Part shown: positions 25,492 through 34,247 of the stretch, one piece after another
How the letters are laid out: each line of letters starts with the position of its first letter
Position numbering within the stretch: the first letter of the stretch is position 1
DNA from: Desulfuromonadales bacterium
GTDB taxonomy: Bacteria > Desulfobacterota > Desulfuromonadia > Desulfuromonadales > BM103
Assembly: GCA_027065695.1 (NCBI GenBank)
Contig: JAMONP010000018.1
Coordinates: forward strand, 62,001-126,000
Direction: 5' to 3'
Length of the DNA stretch: 64,000 bases
Position numbers and translations under genes: made by a program
The notes under the pieces: model-generated
Database searches by the model: none
The model's input: the letters and a program-made list of their open reading frames with translations, nothing else
What the model was told of the DNA's origin: nothing

Positions 25492-26322
25492 CTATTTGGT
25501 TAATAAGTCAATAAAGCCCTGTATAGTCGACAGCTTCCGCTCTGAATCGGAATACATCCGCGACGAGAAAACCGCCGTAGCTGCGTGTCCGGCCAGCAGG
25601 GTAAAAAGTTCATAATCAACATTTGTGAATTCATTTTTCTGCGTCAACAATTTGTAAATGACAATCACACCAATGACGTGTTCTTTTATCTTCAGTGGAA
25701 TGCAAACCAACGGCTTCTCAAAATCGCGTTCATAGCCTGCCATCGAAGAGATAAAGTAGTTTTCACCAGTCTTGACTGCCTCACCGATAATCCCCTGACC
25801 GATAGCAATAGAAGGAAGCTTCGATGTCTCAATGCCCTCGCTGGCGACAGGTTCGAGGCGGTTGGTCTTCTCATCCAGGAGGAGCACACCAAATTCTTCT
25901 GAACCAATCAGGTTGATAGCAATCTCAAGAATGATCTGCAGAACTTCCTTGAAATCAAGTGTGGAGTGTAATTGATAAGAAGCAATGTAGAGATTGGCGA
26001 GCATGTTATTCTCTTCCTCAATCTCAACATAGCGATTTGCAAAGTTCTGATTTTCTTCTTCAACTTGTTTGATCTGCCCCATAATTTCGGCTTTTTCCTG
26101 TTCCAGGGCTGCGATCTTCTTTTTCAACTCAAGGGTTTCAGGAGCCTCAGAAGCAACGTCATAGCCCTTTTCCTTGAGACTTTCCTCCAGCTTAACGACG
26201 CGAAACCTGAGCCGCTCATTTTCTCTAAGGAGATCCTGAGTGAACTCGGCCCCCTTCTTGAAAACCTGCAGAAATTCGTCGGCACGACCAGCAACATCAT
26301 TTTCTTCGTCATGATGACTCAT
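25492..26322 (-). CDS. GAF-domain protein with N-terminal coiled coil
   Basis: A 276-residue soluble protein. Residues 15-110 are rich in Glu, Lys and Leu heptads (LRENERLRFRVVKLEESLKE and following), predicting a long coiled coil. Residues about 120-265 form a GAF domain (EEFGVLLLDE, IGQGIIGEAV, VCIPLKIKEHVIGVIVIY). No catalytic output is present. In a locus without a membrane chemoreceptor, a coiled-coil/GAF protein could be a sensory input or scaffold, but this is inference. GAGGAGC precedes the ATG. cheB ends 180 bases upstream. Confidence 0.88.
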   Translation of the reverse strand: MSHHDEENDVAGRADEFLQVFKKGAEFTQDLLRENERLRFRVVKLEESLKEKGYDVASEAPETLELKKKIAALEQEKAEIMGQIKQVEEENQNFANRYVEIEEENNMLANLYIASYQLHSTLDFKEVLQIILEIAINLIGSEEFGVLLLDEKTNRLEPVASEGIETSKLPSIAIGQGIIGEAVKTGENYFISSMAGYERDFEKPLVCIPLKIKEHVIGVIVIYKLLTQKNEFTNVDYELFTLLAGHAATAVFSSRMYSDSERKLSTIQGFIDLLTK

Positions 26323-26412
26323 GCACTAGCTCCTCAGTTATTATCCCCAAACTAAAACCTGAGAATGATAACAATCCTGCTAAAAAATATCCAGCTCTAA
26401 TCTGTTAAAGGC

Positions 26413-26500
26413 AGGAACGAGGTTCAAGGTTCGAGAAAACCGACCAACAATAAAACCATGGTTTCGGTTTAAGGTTTTAACTTCCTCGTGCCTTGTCCTT
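26413..26500. repeat. Inverted repeat related to the GGGACGC family
   Basis: GGAACGAGGTTCAAGGTTCGAG then AAAACC at 26413-26441 is opposed by GGTTTTAACTTCCTCGTGCC at 26473-26492. The words resemble the GGGACGAGGGACGCGAAAA repeats of the 43-49 kb region but are more degenerate. It fills the gap between cheB and the GAF gene. Confidence 0.5.
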
Positions 26501-26502
26501 TT

Positions 26503-27600
26503 TCACTTACAGCCACAATGCAGCAGAACTTCCTTGCACACCGCAGGTAAAGGAACAACCCGATCAACCAAACCAGTTGCAATCGCTTCTTTCGGCATAC
26601 CGAAAACAACGCAGCTCTCTTCAGCCTCAGCAAAGACGGTGCCACCATTATTTTTAATGACTTGGACACCTATGGCACCATCATTGCCCATGCCGGTGAG
26701 TACAACACCAAGCAGACGTCGGCCAAAAATGGTGGCAGCACTGGAAAACAGTGTGTCTACTGACGGCAGATAACGTTGATGCCCCTGCGGTTCGGAAACC
26801 TTGGCTATAATTTCGACACCCTGCGGAAAAAACTCTAGGTTCTTCCCACCCGGTGCGAGCAGAACCTCTCCAGGTCTCACCTGGTCACCATTTTCCGCCT
26901 CACGAATTCTGAGCGCGGAGAAACGGTTGAGACGCTCTGCAAAAGCACGCGTAAAATCCGGCGGCATATGCTGGGCAACAGCAAAGGCCACCGGAATTTC
27001 ATCCTGTATAGCAGAAAAAACATTTTGTAGCGCCGGTGGCCCACCTGTAGATGAGCCGATAACAACCATGCGAAAATCCTTGCGAACAGCATCGGCAAGA
27101 GTGCTGAGCCTGGCGGCACGCTTCGGAGCTCTGTCGATCTGCCGGTTGGCGTTGCGGGTGTGCGCCATAGCGTTCTTGAGGTTGGCAGAAGTCACTTCCT
27201 GGACCTTTGCCAGGAGTTCCTCACGAATATCCATCAGAACCGGTGAGACCTTGGACGAGGGTTTCGGCACAAACTCAACAGCGCCGAGATCAAGAGCTTT
27301 GAAAACATCTTCATCGTCAGATCGGGAGGAGACAACAATGATAGGCGTGGGCTGTTTCTGCATAACGATACGCAAGAGCGTGAAGCCGTCCATGCGCGGC
27401 ATTTCCAGATCAAGGGTAATCAGATCCGGGTGCAGGTCAATCACCTTACGCAAGCCTTCTTCACCGTCACAGGCATAGCCGATGACTTCAACATTAGGAA
27501 GTGATTCCAGCATCTTTACAATGGTGCGACGATTGAAAGCAGAATCATCAATAACCAGCACCCTGACTTTACCTGGATTCATACCTCTACTTGAGTTCAT
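26503..27600 (-). CDS. cheB: Chemotaxis protein-glutamate methylesterase/deamidase
   Basis: A 365-residue enzyme that removes methyl groups from receptor glutamates. Residues 10-125 are a receiver (DDSAFNRRT, ITLDLEMPRMDGF). Residues 165-360 are the methylesterase domain with the catalytic Ser in GSSTGGPPAL, the His in AQHMPPDFT and the Asp in LTGMGNDGA. It overlaps cheR by 4 bases (ATGA), so the two are translationally coupled. The presence of both CheR and CheB means that methylated receptors are used, although none is encoded here. Confidence 0.96.
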   Translation of the reverse strand: MNSSRGMNPGKVRVLVIDDSAFNRRTIVKMLESLPNVEVIGYACDGEEGLRKVIDLHPDLITLDLEMPRMDGFTLLRIVMQKQPTPIIVVSSRSDDEDVFKALDLGAVEFVPKPSSKVSPVLMDIREELLAKVQEVTSANLKNAMAHTRNANRQIDRAPKRAARLSTLADAVRKDFRMVVIGSSTGGPPALQNVFSAIQDEIPVAFAVAQHMPPDFTRAFAERLNRFSALRIREAENGDQVRPGEVLLAPGGKNLEFFPQGVEIIAKVSEPQGHQRYLPSVDTLFSSAATIFGRRLLGVVLTGMGNDGAIGVQVIKNNGGTVFAEAEESCVVFGMPKEAIATGLVDRVVPLPAVCKEVLLHCGCK

Positions 27601-28478
27601 GAGAGGCCCCTGACAACCGCACTTGCGATCACGGGTTTCTGGTAAACCATGTCATGCTGGAAATGTCTCAGCTGGAAAGATGTACTGAGGTTAATCAGAG
27701 ACTCAGAGTGGCCAAGCAACAAAAAGCCTTCAGGGACCAGCCTCTGCAAAAAGTTTCCAATTACACTCTTCTTCCCGGCCTTGTCAAAGTAGATTATGAC
27801 ATTGCGACAGAAGATGACATCCATTTTTCCTAACAGGCCAATCCTGGTCGTATCAAAAAGGTTCAGATAGCTAATAGAGACCAGGTTTCTGACTTCATCC
27901 TTAATCCGTGATTTCCCCTCGATCCCGGTGAAAAACCGCAACTTTTGTAAAGGATCAGTACTGCGGAAAGAGGCATCACCATAGACTCCTTCGCGAGCCA
28001 TATGCAGAACCCTCTGGCTTATGTCTGTGCCGATAATTTCAACACGCCATGACTTCAGCCAAGGCTGGTCAAGCAGCAGCATAGCTATGGTGTAAGGCTC
28101 TTCGCCGGAAGAACAACCGGCGCTCCAGATGCGCAGAGTCTTCTTGCCTTCTTTCTCTTTACGTTTGCGAATTTCAGGGAGAATATCTTCAACAAAGGTC
28201 TTGAGTTGAAAGTCCTCCCTGAAAAAATAGGTTTCATTGGTCGTTAACTGATCAATGACCTCGGAAAGTTCTTGGTCTTTGTTTGGGTTGTAGCGCAAAA
28301 AATAGTAATAATCTTTAAACGTCTTCAGGTTGTGCTGTTGCAGGCGCTTGCCCATACGCTTTTCCAGCAGGTACTTGGAATCTTCAGTAAAATTCAAGCC
28401 GCAATGCTGATAGACAAAGTCCCGCAACAAACGGAACTCATCCGCACTCATCTTTATTTCCGGGGTCAGAAAAAGCAT
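27597..28478 (-). CDS. cheR: Chemotaxis protein-glutamate methyltransferase
   Basis: A 293-residue SAM-dependent enzyme that methylates receptor glutamates. The N-terminal helical domain (residues 10-80) precedes the SAM domain with IWSAGCSSGEEPYTIAM and IGTDISQRVLHMAREGVY; IFCRNVIIYFD is also diagnostic. No TPR or pentapeptide-tether extension is present. The ATG at 28478 has no obvious ribosome-binding site; an ATG nine codons later (28451) preceded by GGAAATAAAG may be the true start. It begins 8 bases after the HEAT gene. Confidence 0.95.
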   Translation of the reverse strand: MLFLTPEIKMSADEFRLLRDFVYQHCGLNFTEDSKYLLEKRMGKRLQQHNLKTFKDYYYFLRYNPNKDQELSEVIDQLTTNETYFFREDFQLKTFVEDILPEIRKRKEKEGKKTLRIWSAGCSSGEEPYTIAMLLLDQPWLKSWRVEIIGTDISQRVLHMAREGVYGDASFRSTDPLQKLRFFTGIEGKSRIKDEVRNLVSISYLNLFDTTRIGLLGKMDVIFCRNVIIYFDKAGKKSVIGNFLQRLVPEGFLLLGHSESLINLSTSFQLRHFQHDMVYQKPVIASAVVRGLS

Positions 28479-28486
28479 CTATTGAA

Positions 28487-30517
28487 TCAATTCACAGGTA
28501 ATTCAGCAAGCAAATTTGTCAGCTGTTGTCGCACCACTTCTTCGGTTTCGATCCTTAATCTATCTTCCAGCATGGGCCTCACGCTAGCTCCAAGCACTTC
28601 AACAGCACTGCGGGCAACTTGTGCGCGAACCGTCCAGAAAGGATGATTAATCAATCTCTCCGCATGAGCTTGAATCCAGTCCACTGCACCGGAATGGGTC
28701 AGGAGATTCATAGCCACTGTCACAACTTCCTCATCAGCATGGTCCAGAGCGGCGATCATCTGCGGGCCGGCATCGGCACCAGCAAGATCGGCCAGAGTTT
28801 CCAGAGCGGCAATGCTCACCAGACCGACGGGATCGGTCAGGGCCTGTTCCACCAGAGCTATGCTGCGCCCACTTGCAATCTGAGGGCCAGCAATCCGGCC
28901 GAGACCACGCACAGCCGACGATCGCACCCAGATGTCCTCATCCTGCAAAGCCAGCTGCAAACCGTCGAGGGCCTCATCGTCATTACAATTGCCAAGGATT
29001 TCAACCACAGTTCGCCGTACTTCGGCGTCTTCATCAGTGAGAGAAAGAAGCAATGTGCTGATATGTTCACCAACAGCATAATGCTCAAAGACCTTGACAG
29101 CAGCCCTTCTAACCTCGGCAGCAGAGTCCTTGAACGCCATGCTCAAAGTCTCCAGAACGGCAGGGTTTCCCAGCTCCCTCAGAACCATCACGGCAAACAT
29201 TCTTTGTCTCGGTTCATTATGAGCCAGCAGCGGTTGTAAAGCCGCAAATGTCTCATCAGGGAACTGATGTCCCAGAGAGATCAAGGCCTGTGACGCTGCA
29301 TCCTGAACTTCACTGGAGTGACTCAGCAGACACTCGACCAAGTCTGGCAGCATCTGTACGGCACCAATTTTACCGAGAGCATATGCCGACATACGGACAA
29401 TTTGCGGATCGACATCGCACAACCCCTCTTGCAGCAGCGACAAGCTTTCAGCGCACTCAGACTCGCCAAAAACATAGGCGAGACAGGCACGGCTATTGCC
29501 CCTGACGGCAGTCCATGAAGCCAGCAATATTCGGGGAGCCGCATTGCCGATATCCACAAGCGCCGCCATCACTTCCTGCTGCAGCGATTCATATTCCAGC
29601 AATTGCAACAAAGGCTCAACAGCATCCTCGGCAGCAAGCCAGCCCAGGACTCTTACCGAAGCACGCTTGAGTGTATCGTTGCATTCATCATCCAGATAAC
29701 CAATAGCAGCAACGGCAGCCGGGCCTTTTTCACATTCCGCAAGCTGACGACGAACCTGTTCAGGGTGCCGGGATGAAATCTCCACCAGAGCCAGAATGGC
29801 AGCTTCACGTACATTGCGCATGGAATCTGTCAAGGCGGCAACCAGTTCACCAATTGCCGAAGCATCTCCGGCCTTGCCAAGACAGTCGACCAGAGCTTTA
29901 CGCAGCAGTTTTTCATCTTTGTATGGAAGCAGTTCTGTCATGGGGACCGGGGCGGTAATCTTGCTCAATGCTTCGAGGATGGTAAATTGCAGCAAAAGAT
30001 CCGGATGCTGCATAGCCTTGAGCAGAGCCGGTACTGCCTCGGCGGTTTTCAGCTTACCAAGATTTTCAGCAGCCGAAGCTCGCACATTGCTATCGTCATC
30101 CTCCAGACCACGGATCAGTGTCGGAATAGACTCTGGGGCAGCAATATCACCGAGGATATCAATAATGAACTTACGCACATCGTGGTCAGGGCATCGGGAT
30201 TGATCCAGAAGCATCGGCACGGCATCCCGGCCCATTCGGGACAGGATTTCAACAGCAGCGTTCCGTAACCCGGCATTTTCTTCGGCATGCAGAAGTTCTA
30301 TGATCTCACCGATCAATTCACGACTGACCGGCAGTGTTAAAAACAGGGCTATCGACTCCTTACGCACCCGCCAACTGACATCACCAAACGCCACAAAGAT
30401 CAGGTCAAGACCGTCAATGGCTTCAGAAGCAGCCAAATCGCGCAAGCCCTGCAAACGGATTTCTTCGTCAGGGGAGTTCAATGCGTTGCTGATTTGCTCT
30501 ATTTTTTCCATTGTCAT
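28487..30517 (-). CDS. HEAT-repeat (PBS lyase-type) scaffold protein
   Basis: A roughly 676-residue all-helical solenoid. At least 15 repeats of about 31 residues are visible, with the typical pattern of A..AL..IG-type turns (for example VRASAAENLGKL, VRRAAVKVFEHYA, VRSSAVRGLGRIAG). There is no signal peptide, membrane segment or catalytic motif. HEAT solenoids are usually protein-binding platforms; placement directly before cheR suggests it organises components of this Che pathway. The first open codon is TTG (30526); ATG codons at 30517 and 30511 are likelier starts. Homologous genes occur in Che loci of Geobacter relatives. Confidence 0.88.
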   Translation of the reverse strand: MTMEKIEQISNALNSPDEEIRLQGLRDLAASEAIDGLDLIFVAFGDVSWRVRKESIALFLTLPVSRELIGEIIELLHAEENAGLRNAAVEILSRMGRDAVPMLLDQSRCPDHDVRKFIIDILGDIAAPESIPTLIRGLEDDDSNVRASAAENLGKLKTAEAVPALLKAMQHPDLLLQFTILEALSKITAPVPMTELLPYKDEKLLRKALVDCLGKAGDASAIGELVAALTDSMRNVREAAILALVEISSRHPEQVRRQLAECEKGPAAVAAIGYLDDECNDTLKRASVRVLGWLAAEDAVEPLLQLLEYESLQQEVMAALVDIGNAAPRILLASWTAVRGNSRACLAYVFGESECAESLSLLQEGLCDVDPQIVRMSAYALGKIGAVQMLPDLVECLLSHSSEVQDAASQALISLGHQFPDETFAALQPLLAHNEPRQRMFAVMVLRELGNPAVLETLSMAFKDSAAEVRRAAVKVFEHYAVGEHISTLLLSLTDEDAEVRRTVVEILGNCNDDEALDGLQLALQDEDIWVRSSAVRGLGRIAGPQIASGRSIALVEQALTDPVGLVSIAALETLADLAGADAGPQMIAALDHADEEVVTVAMNLLTHSGAVDWIQAHAERLINHPFWTVRAQVARSAVEVLGASVRPMLEDRLRIETEEVVRQQLTNLLAELPVN

Positions 30518-30728
30518 TCCAATCAAAAAGACAGTGATTTGTAATCTGATAACTGATTGTTGTTTAAATCCAAACCCTAAAGGCTTTATTGGGCCGCTGA
30601 TAAAATCTGATCAGGTCTGATAGGTCAAAGACCAAGGGCTTATGGTTTCTGTCTTAAGATTTATCAGATGTTATCAGATTGCATCTGCGGCTAAATGCTT
30701 TTGCTTTATCTGATAACTGACAACCGGT
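30518..30728. repeat. Gap with repeated ATCTGATAACTGA words
   Basis: ATCTGATAACTGA occurs at 30544-30556 and 30708-30720. TTATCAGATGTTATCAGATT at 30661-30680 is the opposite orientation, and CTGATAAAATCTGATC lies near 30597. Similar TTATCAG words occur at 36833-36858 and TCAGTTATTATTG at 33396. These appear to be a degenerate family restricted here to gaps of the Che locus. Confidence 0.5.
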
Positions 30729-31649
30729 TTAATCCTCTAATTCCCGCCGTCGTTTCTCCAACAAGTCCAAAAACGCTGCCTCAAGGATCTTACTGTTCTG
30801 TATTTCAGGTCTGGGGAATCGCTCACGGAACAATCTCCTGGCTTCTTTGATCTCGGTGGCCAACAATTCCGACCAGTTACCTTTGACAATCCCTTCGTCA
30901 ATACGATCCTGATAATAGAGAGAGATGTCAGAAACAATCACCCGGGCCAGTCGTTCGGCACGATCACGTTCCGGGACATCAGCCGCAGAGATCTCGTGAT
31001 CTTCAGCGGTCTGTATTTTCTCGTTAACAGCATTGATGAAAGCGAGGGATTGTGATGTTCCCTCGGCCGGCGTCAGCTGCACCCCGGACTTCTCTACTTC
31101 GCCATCTGCGGTCGGCCCTGGTGCGGGGACCGCCCCTGCCAGCAAGCGATTGATTTTGAGAACCAGATCATCAGGAATATGATGTTTTTCGATATAATCA
31201 TCAGCGCCATAGAGCGAAGTTGGTGCGCGTTTATAAGCAGCCTTGTTATAGACAGATGACAAAAGGATAATCTTGACATCGGCCAATCCTGGACGACATC
31301 TGACCTTGTCAACCACTTCGAATGCATAGAGGCCCTGCAAGGCGACGTCAACAACAGCGATCTTTGGACGAGAGGCATCCATGACGGTAAGAACCTCAGC
31401 ACCATCATGACCGAGCAAAACCTCAAAACCAGCATCCACAACAAGCTTCCTGATTGTGCCACAGAGTTCAGAGTCGCTGTGTGCAATCATCACACGCACT
31501 TTCCTCTCTACCTGAACACATGAACTGTGCGGCAGTTCAACCTTAAACGGGTTGCGACAGCGGGCACAACGCATGGTGACTCGTTTACCGGCCAGTTTTT
31601 CATGATCCATCCGGAAACGGGCAGCACAAGAAGGGCATTTAACAATCAT
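30729..31649 (-). CDS. Zinc-ribbon plus receiver domain protein
   Basis: A 306-residue cytoplasmic protein starting at the ATG at 31649, which has GAGG 7 bases upstream; two TTG codons just before it are less likely. Residues 4-38 form an MJ0042-type zinc ribbon (CPSCAARFRM ... MRCARCRNPF). Residues about 52-170 are a receiver-like domain with the candidate phosphoacceptor Asp in IAVVDVALQG, but the usual MP after it is replaced. The C-terminal 100 residues are helical and charged, with no recognised output. It lies between cheW and the HEAT gene and is probably an accessory phosphoacceptor of this pathway. Confidence 0.85.
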   Translation of the reverse strand: MIVKCPSCAARFRMDHEKLAGKRVTMRCARCRNPFKVELPHSSCVQVERKVRVMIAHSDSELCGTIRKLVVDAGFEVLLGHDGAEVLTVMDASRPKIAVVDVALQGLYAFEVVDKVRCRPGLADVKIILLSSVYNKAAYKRAPTSLYGADDYIEKHHIPDDLVLKINRLLAGAVPAPGPTADGEVEKSGVQLTPAEGTSQSLAFINAVNEKIQTAEDHEISAADVPERDRAERLARVIVSDISLYYQDRIDEGIVKGNWSELLATEIKEARRLFRERFPRPEIQNSKILEAAFLDLLEKRRRELED

Positions 31650-31658
31650 CAACAAACC

Positions 31659-32171
31659 TCAATCGTGTACCAATTTCTGCAGTTCGATTTTTTCGTCACT
31701 TGAAAGGACTTTTTCCAGGTCAATCAGCATGATCAAGTCATCGTCGCAGCGGGCCACTCCAAGAAAATAACCAGCCTGGGGCCCTTTGATAAATTGGGGT
31801 GCCGGGGCAATGTCCTTCCGCCCGTAACGTTTCACCTCGGTAACTTCATCAACCAGCAAACCTATCAACTTGCCGGCAAGAGAACAGACGATGATACGGA
31901 TTTTACTGTTTTCTTCACTGATTGGCTGGTCAAAACGCTTGCGCATATCAGCGACAGGAATTACTGCCCCACGCAAGTTAATGACACCTTCAATAAAGGA
32001 TGGCGCTTTGGGAATGGGAGTCAATTTCTGCGGCCGGATGATTTCCTTGATCTTCATGATATCCAGAGCGTACAACTCCGGCCCGACTTTAAAACATGCG
32101 AGCTGTACCTCCTGATGGAGTTCTTTTGCATCAGAAGTCGCTATAGATAATCCACCGGTAAGTGCTGACAT
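31659..32171 (-). CDS. cheW: CheW adaptor (short)
   Basis: A 170-residue coupling protein joining CheA to receptors. The CheW fold spans residues 22-165, with ALDIMKIKEIIRP, the FIEGVINLRGAVIPVADMRKRF signature and IIVCSLAGKLIGLLVDEV. It starts 4 bases after the upstream CheY-like gene stop. A second, longer CheW is encoded at 32631-33386, so the locus has two adaptors. Confidence 0.94.
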   Translation of the reverse strand: MSALTGGLSIATSDAKELHQEVQLACFKVGPELYALDIMKIKEIIRPQKLTPIPKAPSFIEGVINLRGAVIPVADMRKRFDQPISEENSKIRIIVCSLAGKLIGLLVDEVTEVKRYGRKDIAPAPQFIKGPQAGYFLGVARCDDDLIMLIDLEKVLSSDEKIELQKLVHD

Positions 32172-32175
32172 ACGC

Positions 32176-32544
32176 TTATTCTATAAACCTCTGGATGGTC
32201 TCAATAACCATCGCCGACTTGAACGGTTTGGTGATATACCAGTCAGCCCCGACCTGTTCCCCGCGGGCCATATCCTCACGGCTCTTCTTGGCCGTCAGCA
32301 TAATCACAGGAATATGCTTGGTCTCATCATCTGCCTTGATACGCCGGCAAACTTCAAAACCATCAATTTCCGGCAGCATGATATCAAGTAAAACCAGGTC
32401 CGGTCTGACATCACCGATAGCATCAAGCGCAGCCTGACCATCACCGACACCATGGACCTCATACCCTTTTGAAGTCAGCAGAATGCTTTCCAGCTTAAGC
32501 AAGCTCACTTCATCCTCTACAATCAAGATCTTTTTCTTTATCAC
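32176..32544 (-). CDS. CheY-like single-domain response regulator
   Basis: A 122-residue receiver. Conserved residues are EDE near 10, the phosphoacceptor Asp in LVLLDIMLPEIDGF (about 53), Thr in IMLTAKKS and Lys in ITKPF. The LLDIMLP pattern is more like PhoB/DivK receivers than CheY, in contrast to the other two stand-alone receivers of the locus. It lies between the two cheW genes and has an AGGAGA ribosome-binding site ahead of the ATG. Confidence 0.93.
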   Translation of the reverse strand: MIKKKILIVEDEVSLLKLESILLTSKGYEVHGVGDGQAALDAIGDVRPDLVLLDIMLPEIDGFEVCRRIKADDETKHIPVIMLTAKKSREDMARGEQVGADWYITKPFKSAMVIETIQRFIE

Positions 32545-32630
32545 GAAGGTCTCCTTTGCAAATTTCTACTTGTCAACTTGGTTCAATGTTCAGTATCTAC
32601 AAGATTTAATATCCTCAAAGGTTAACATCC

Positions 32631-33386
32631 TCAAGGTCTAATACTCTGCAGATCTAACACACGGGTTAAATTCAGTAAAATGATCATGCGCTTCTGATAA
32701 CGGCCAATGCCGGTCACCATTTCACGCTCCAAGCCCGATAAAACCCCGGGTGGTGGTTCTATGTCTTCATCAACAAGGTTGATAACCTGGTTAATGCTGT
32801 CAACCAGAAGGCCGACAGTGGTGTCATGCAGCGAACAGACAATGATACGTGAGCTTGGCATCAATTCCGGCTCGCCAAGATTCAATCTCAGGCGCAGATC
32901 AAAAACCGGCACAACAACACCGCGAAGGGAGATAATCCCCAGAACAAAATCGGGCGCTCTGGGAATATCAGTAAACTCCCTGACCTTGATTATCTCGTTA
33001 ATTTGCGTGATGTCCAGTGCATATTCTTCATCGCTGAGATGAAAAGCCAGATACTGACGCCTGGTCTGAGTTTGAACATCTCCAGAATTCTCGGCAATAT
33101 CCGTATTGAACTGCTCCGTCGACAGCGCAAACTCTTCGGTCACAGCAAAAAGTCGATCCAGGCCATCAGAAGCTTCCTGGGTTGCAAACAGATCGCCCCC
33201 TGACACCTCGACAGCTGCATCAGAACCGGGCTCAGCTATGCCAGACCTTGCCACTGGAGACCCATCCACTAAAACATCAGCAGCGGCCTCAAGTGGCTCA
33301 GACGCAATTACCCCGGCAGACTCAACTACGGGGTCATCCGGCTTTTTTTGAGCTTTCGCTTTTTTTCGTATCTCAGCAATATCCAT
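32631..33386 (-). CDS. CheW adaptor with long N-terminal extension
   Basis: A 251-residue protein. Residues 1-105 are a low-complexity, Ala/Asp/Glu-rich region beginning with a basic helix (EIRKKAKAQKKP). Residues 108-250 form a CheW domain (EYALDITQINEIIKV, FVLGIISLRGVVVPVFDLRLRL, VGLLVDSINQVI). The extension is unusual for a plain adaptor and may bind another component such as the ExeA-like ATPase encoded next to it. That idea rests only on gene order. Confidence 0.9.
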   Translation of the reverse strand: MDIAEIRKKAKAQKKPDDPVVESAGVIASEPLEAAADVLVDGSPVARSGIAEPGSDAAVEVSGGDLFATQEASDGLDRLFAVTEEFALSTEQFNTDIAENSGDVQTQTRRQYLAFHLSDEEYALDITQINEIIKVREFTDIPRAPDFVLGIISLRGVVVPVFDLRLRLNLGEPELMPSSRIIVCSLHDTTVGLLVDSINQVINLVDEDIEPPPGVLSGLEREMVTGIGRYQKRMIILLNLTRVLDLQSIRP

Positions 33387-33419
33387 AATACAGTTGTCAG
33401 TTATTATTGTTACCAGACC

Positions 33420-34226
33420 TCACCAACACCCATCCAATTCCAACATAACCGCCTCCATAACCGCCTCCCCAACCATGTCTTCTCCCCGACCGAAGCATTC
33501 GAGCAAGGCCAACGAGGCCGCATGATTAATCATGCGCGGTATCCCCGTAGAATAGGCAAAGATCGTTGCAACAGCGGCAGCACTGAACAAACCAGGCCTG
33601 CCACCAGCTTTGAGGATTCTGAAATCAAGATACTCCACCGTTTCTTCAAGGTTGAGCGGTTTCAGATTATACTGCATGCCTATCCGCTGTCGCAGTGGTT
33701 CATAGGCACGATGCTTGAGTCGTCGTTTCAACTCCGGCTGCCCCATAAGAACAATACTGATCAGGTTGCGATCATCCAGCTGAAAATTAGTCAGCAGCCT
33801 GATTTCGTCGAAGGTCTCCTTGTGCGGCACCAGTTGTGCCTCATCAATAACAACGACTGGCGTCTTGCCGTTTTCATAATACTCGAACAGGATCTTGCCT
33901 ATCTGCTCAAGCACATCCACTTTGAAGCGAGCCGGGTCGACAACACCAAGATGACGCGCCAGACTGCTTAAAAATTCCAGCGGCGTCAAACGTGGATTTA
34001 TCAGACAGACCACCTTGAAAGAATCATCCAGAACATCCATCAGCGCTCGCGACAGAGTCGTCTTGCCACAGCCTATCTCGCCGGTCAGCAGGACCAAGTC
34101 CCGTTCTTCAACCGCGTATTGCATGCGTGCCAAAGCTTCGCGGTGACCGCGGCTCAAGAAAAGGAACCGCGGGTCCGGAGTTTTGCTGAACGGTCTTTCC
34201 TTCAGCCCGAAATAAGTCTCATACAT
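33420..34226 (-). CDS. ExeA/GspA-like AAA+ ATPase in Che locus
   Basis: A 268-residue ATPase of the ExeA/GspA type. The N-terminus MYETYFGLKERPF is the family signature, followed by Walker A TGEIGCGKTTL (about 46-56) and Walker B PVVVIDEAQL. ExeA works with ExeB in placing type II secretion secretins, but here the membrane and peptidoglycan-binding C-terminal part is absent and no secretion genes are nearby. The protein ends after the AAA+ and lid region. It lies 21 bases downstream of cheA and 33 upstream of the long cheW gene, so it is part of the Che operon; its role there is unknown. Confidence 0.88.
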   Translation of the reverse strand: MYETYFGLKERPFSKTPDPRFLFLSRGHREALARMQYAVEERDLVLLTGEIGCGKTTLSRALMDVLDDSFKVVCLINPRLTPLEFLSSLARHLGVVDPARFKVDVLEQIGKILFEYYENGKTPVVVIDEAQLVPHKETFDEIRLLTNFQLDDRNLISIVLMGQPELKRRLKHRAYEPLRQRIGMQYNLKPLNLEETVEYLDFRILKAGGRPGLFSAAAVATIFAYSTGIPRMINHAASLALLECFGRGEDMVGEAVMEAVMLELDGCW

Positions 34227-34247
34227 TGACGCACTTGCAAAGAATCA

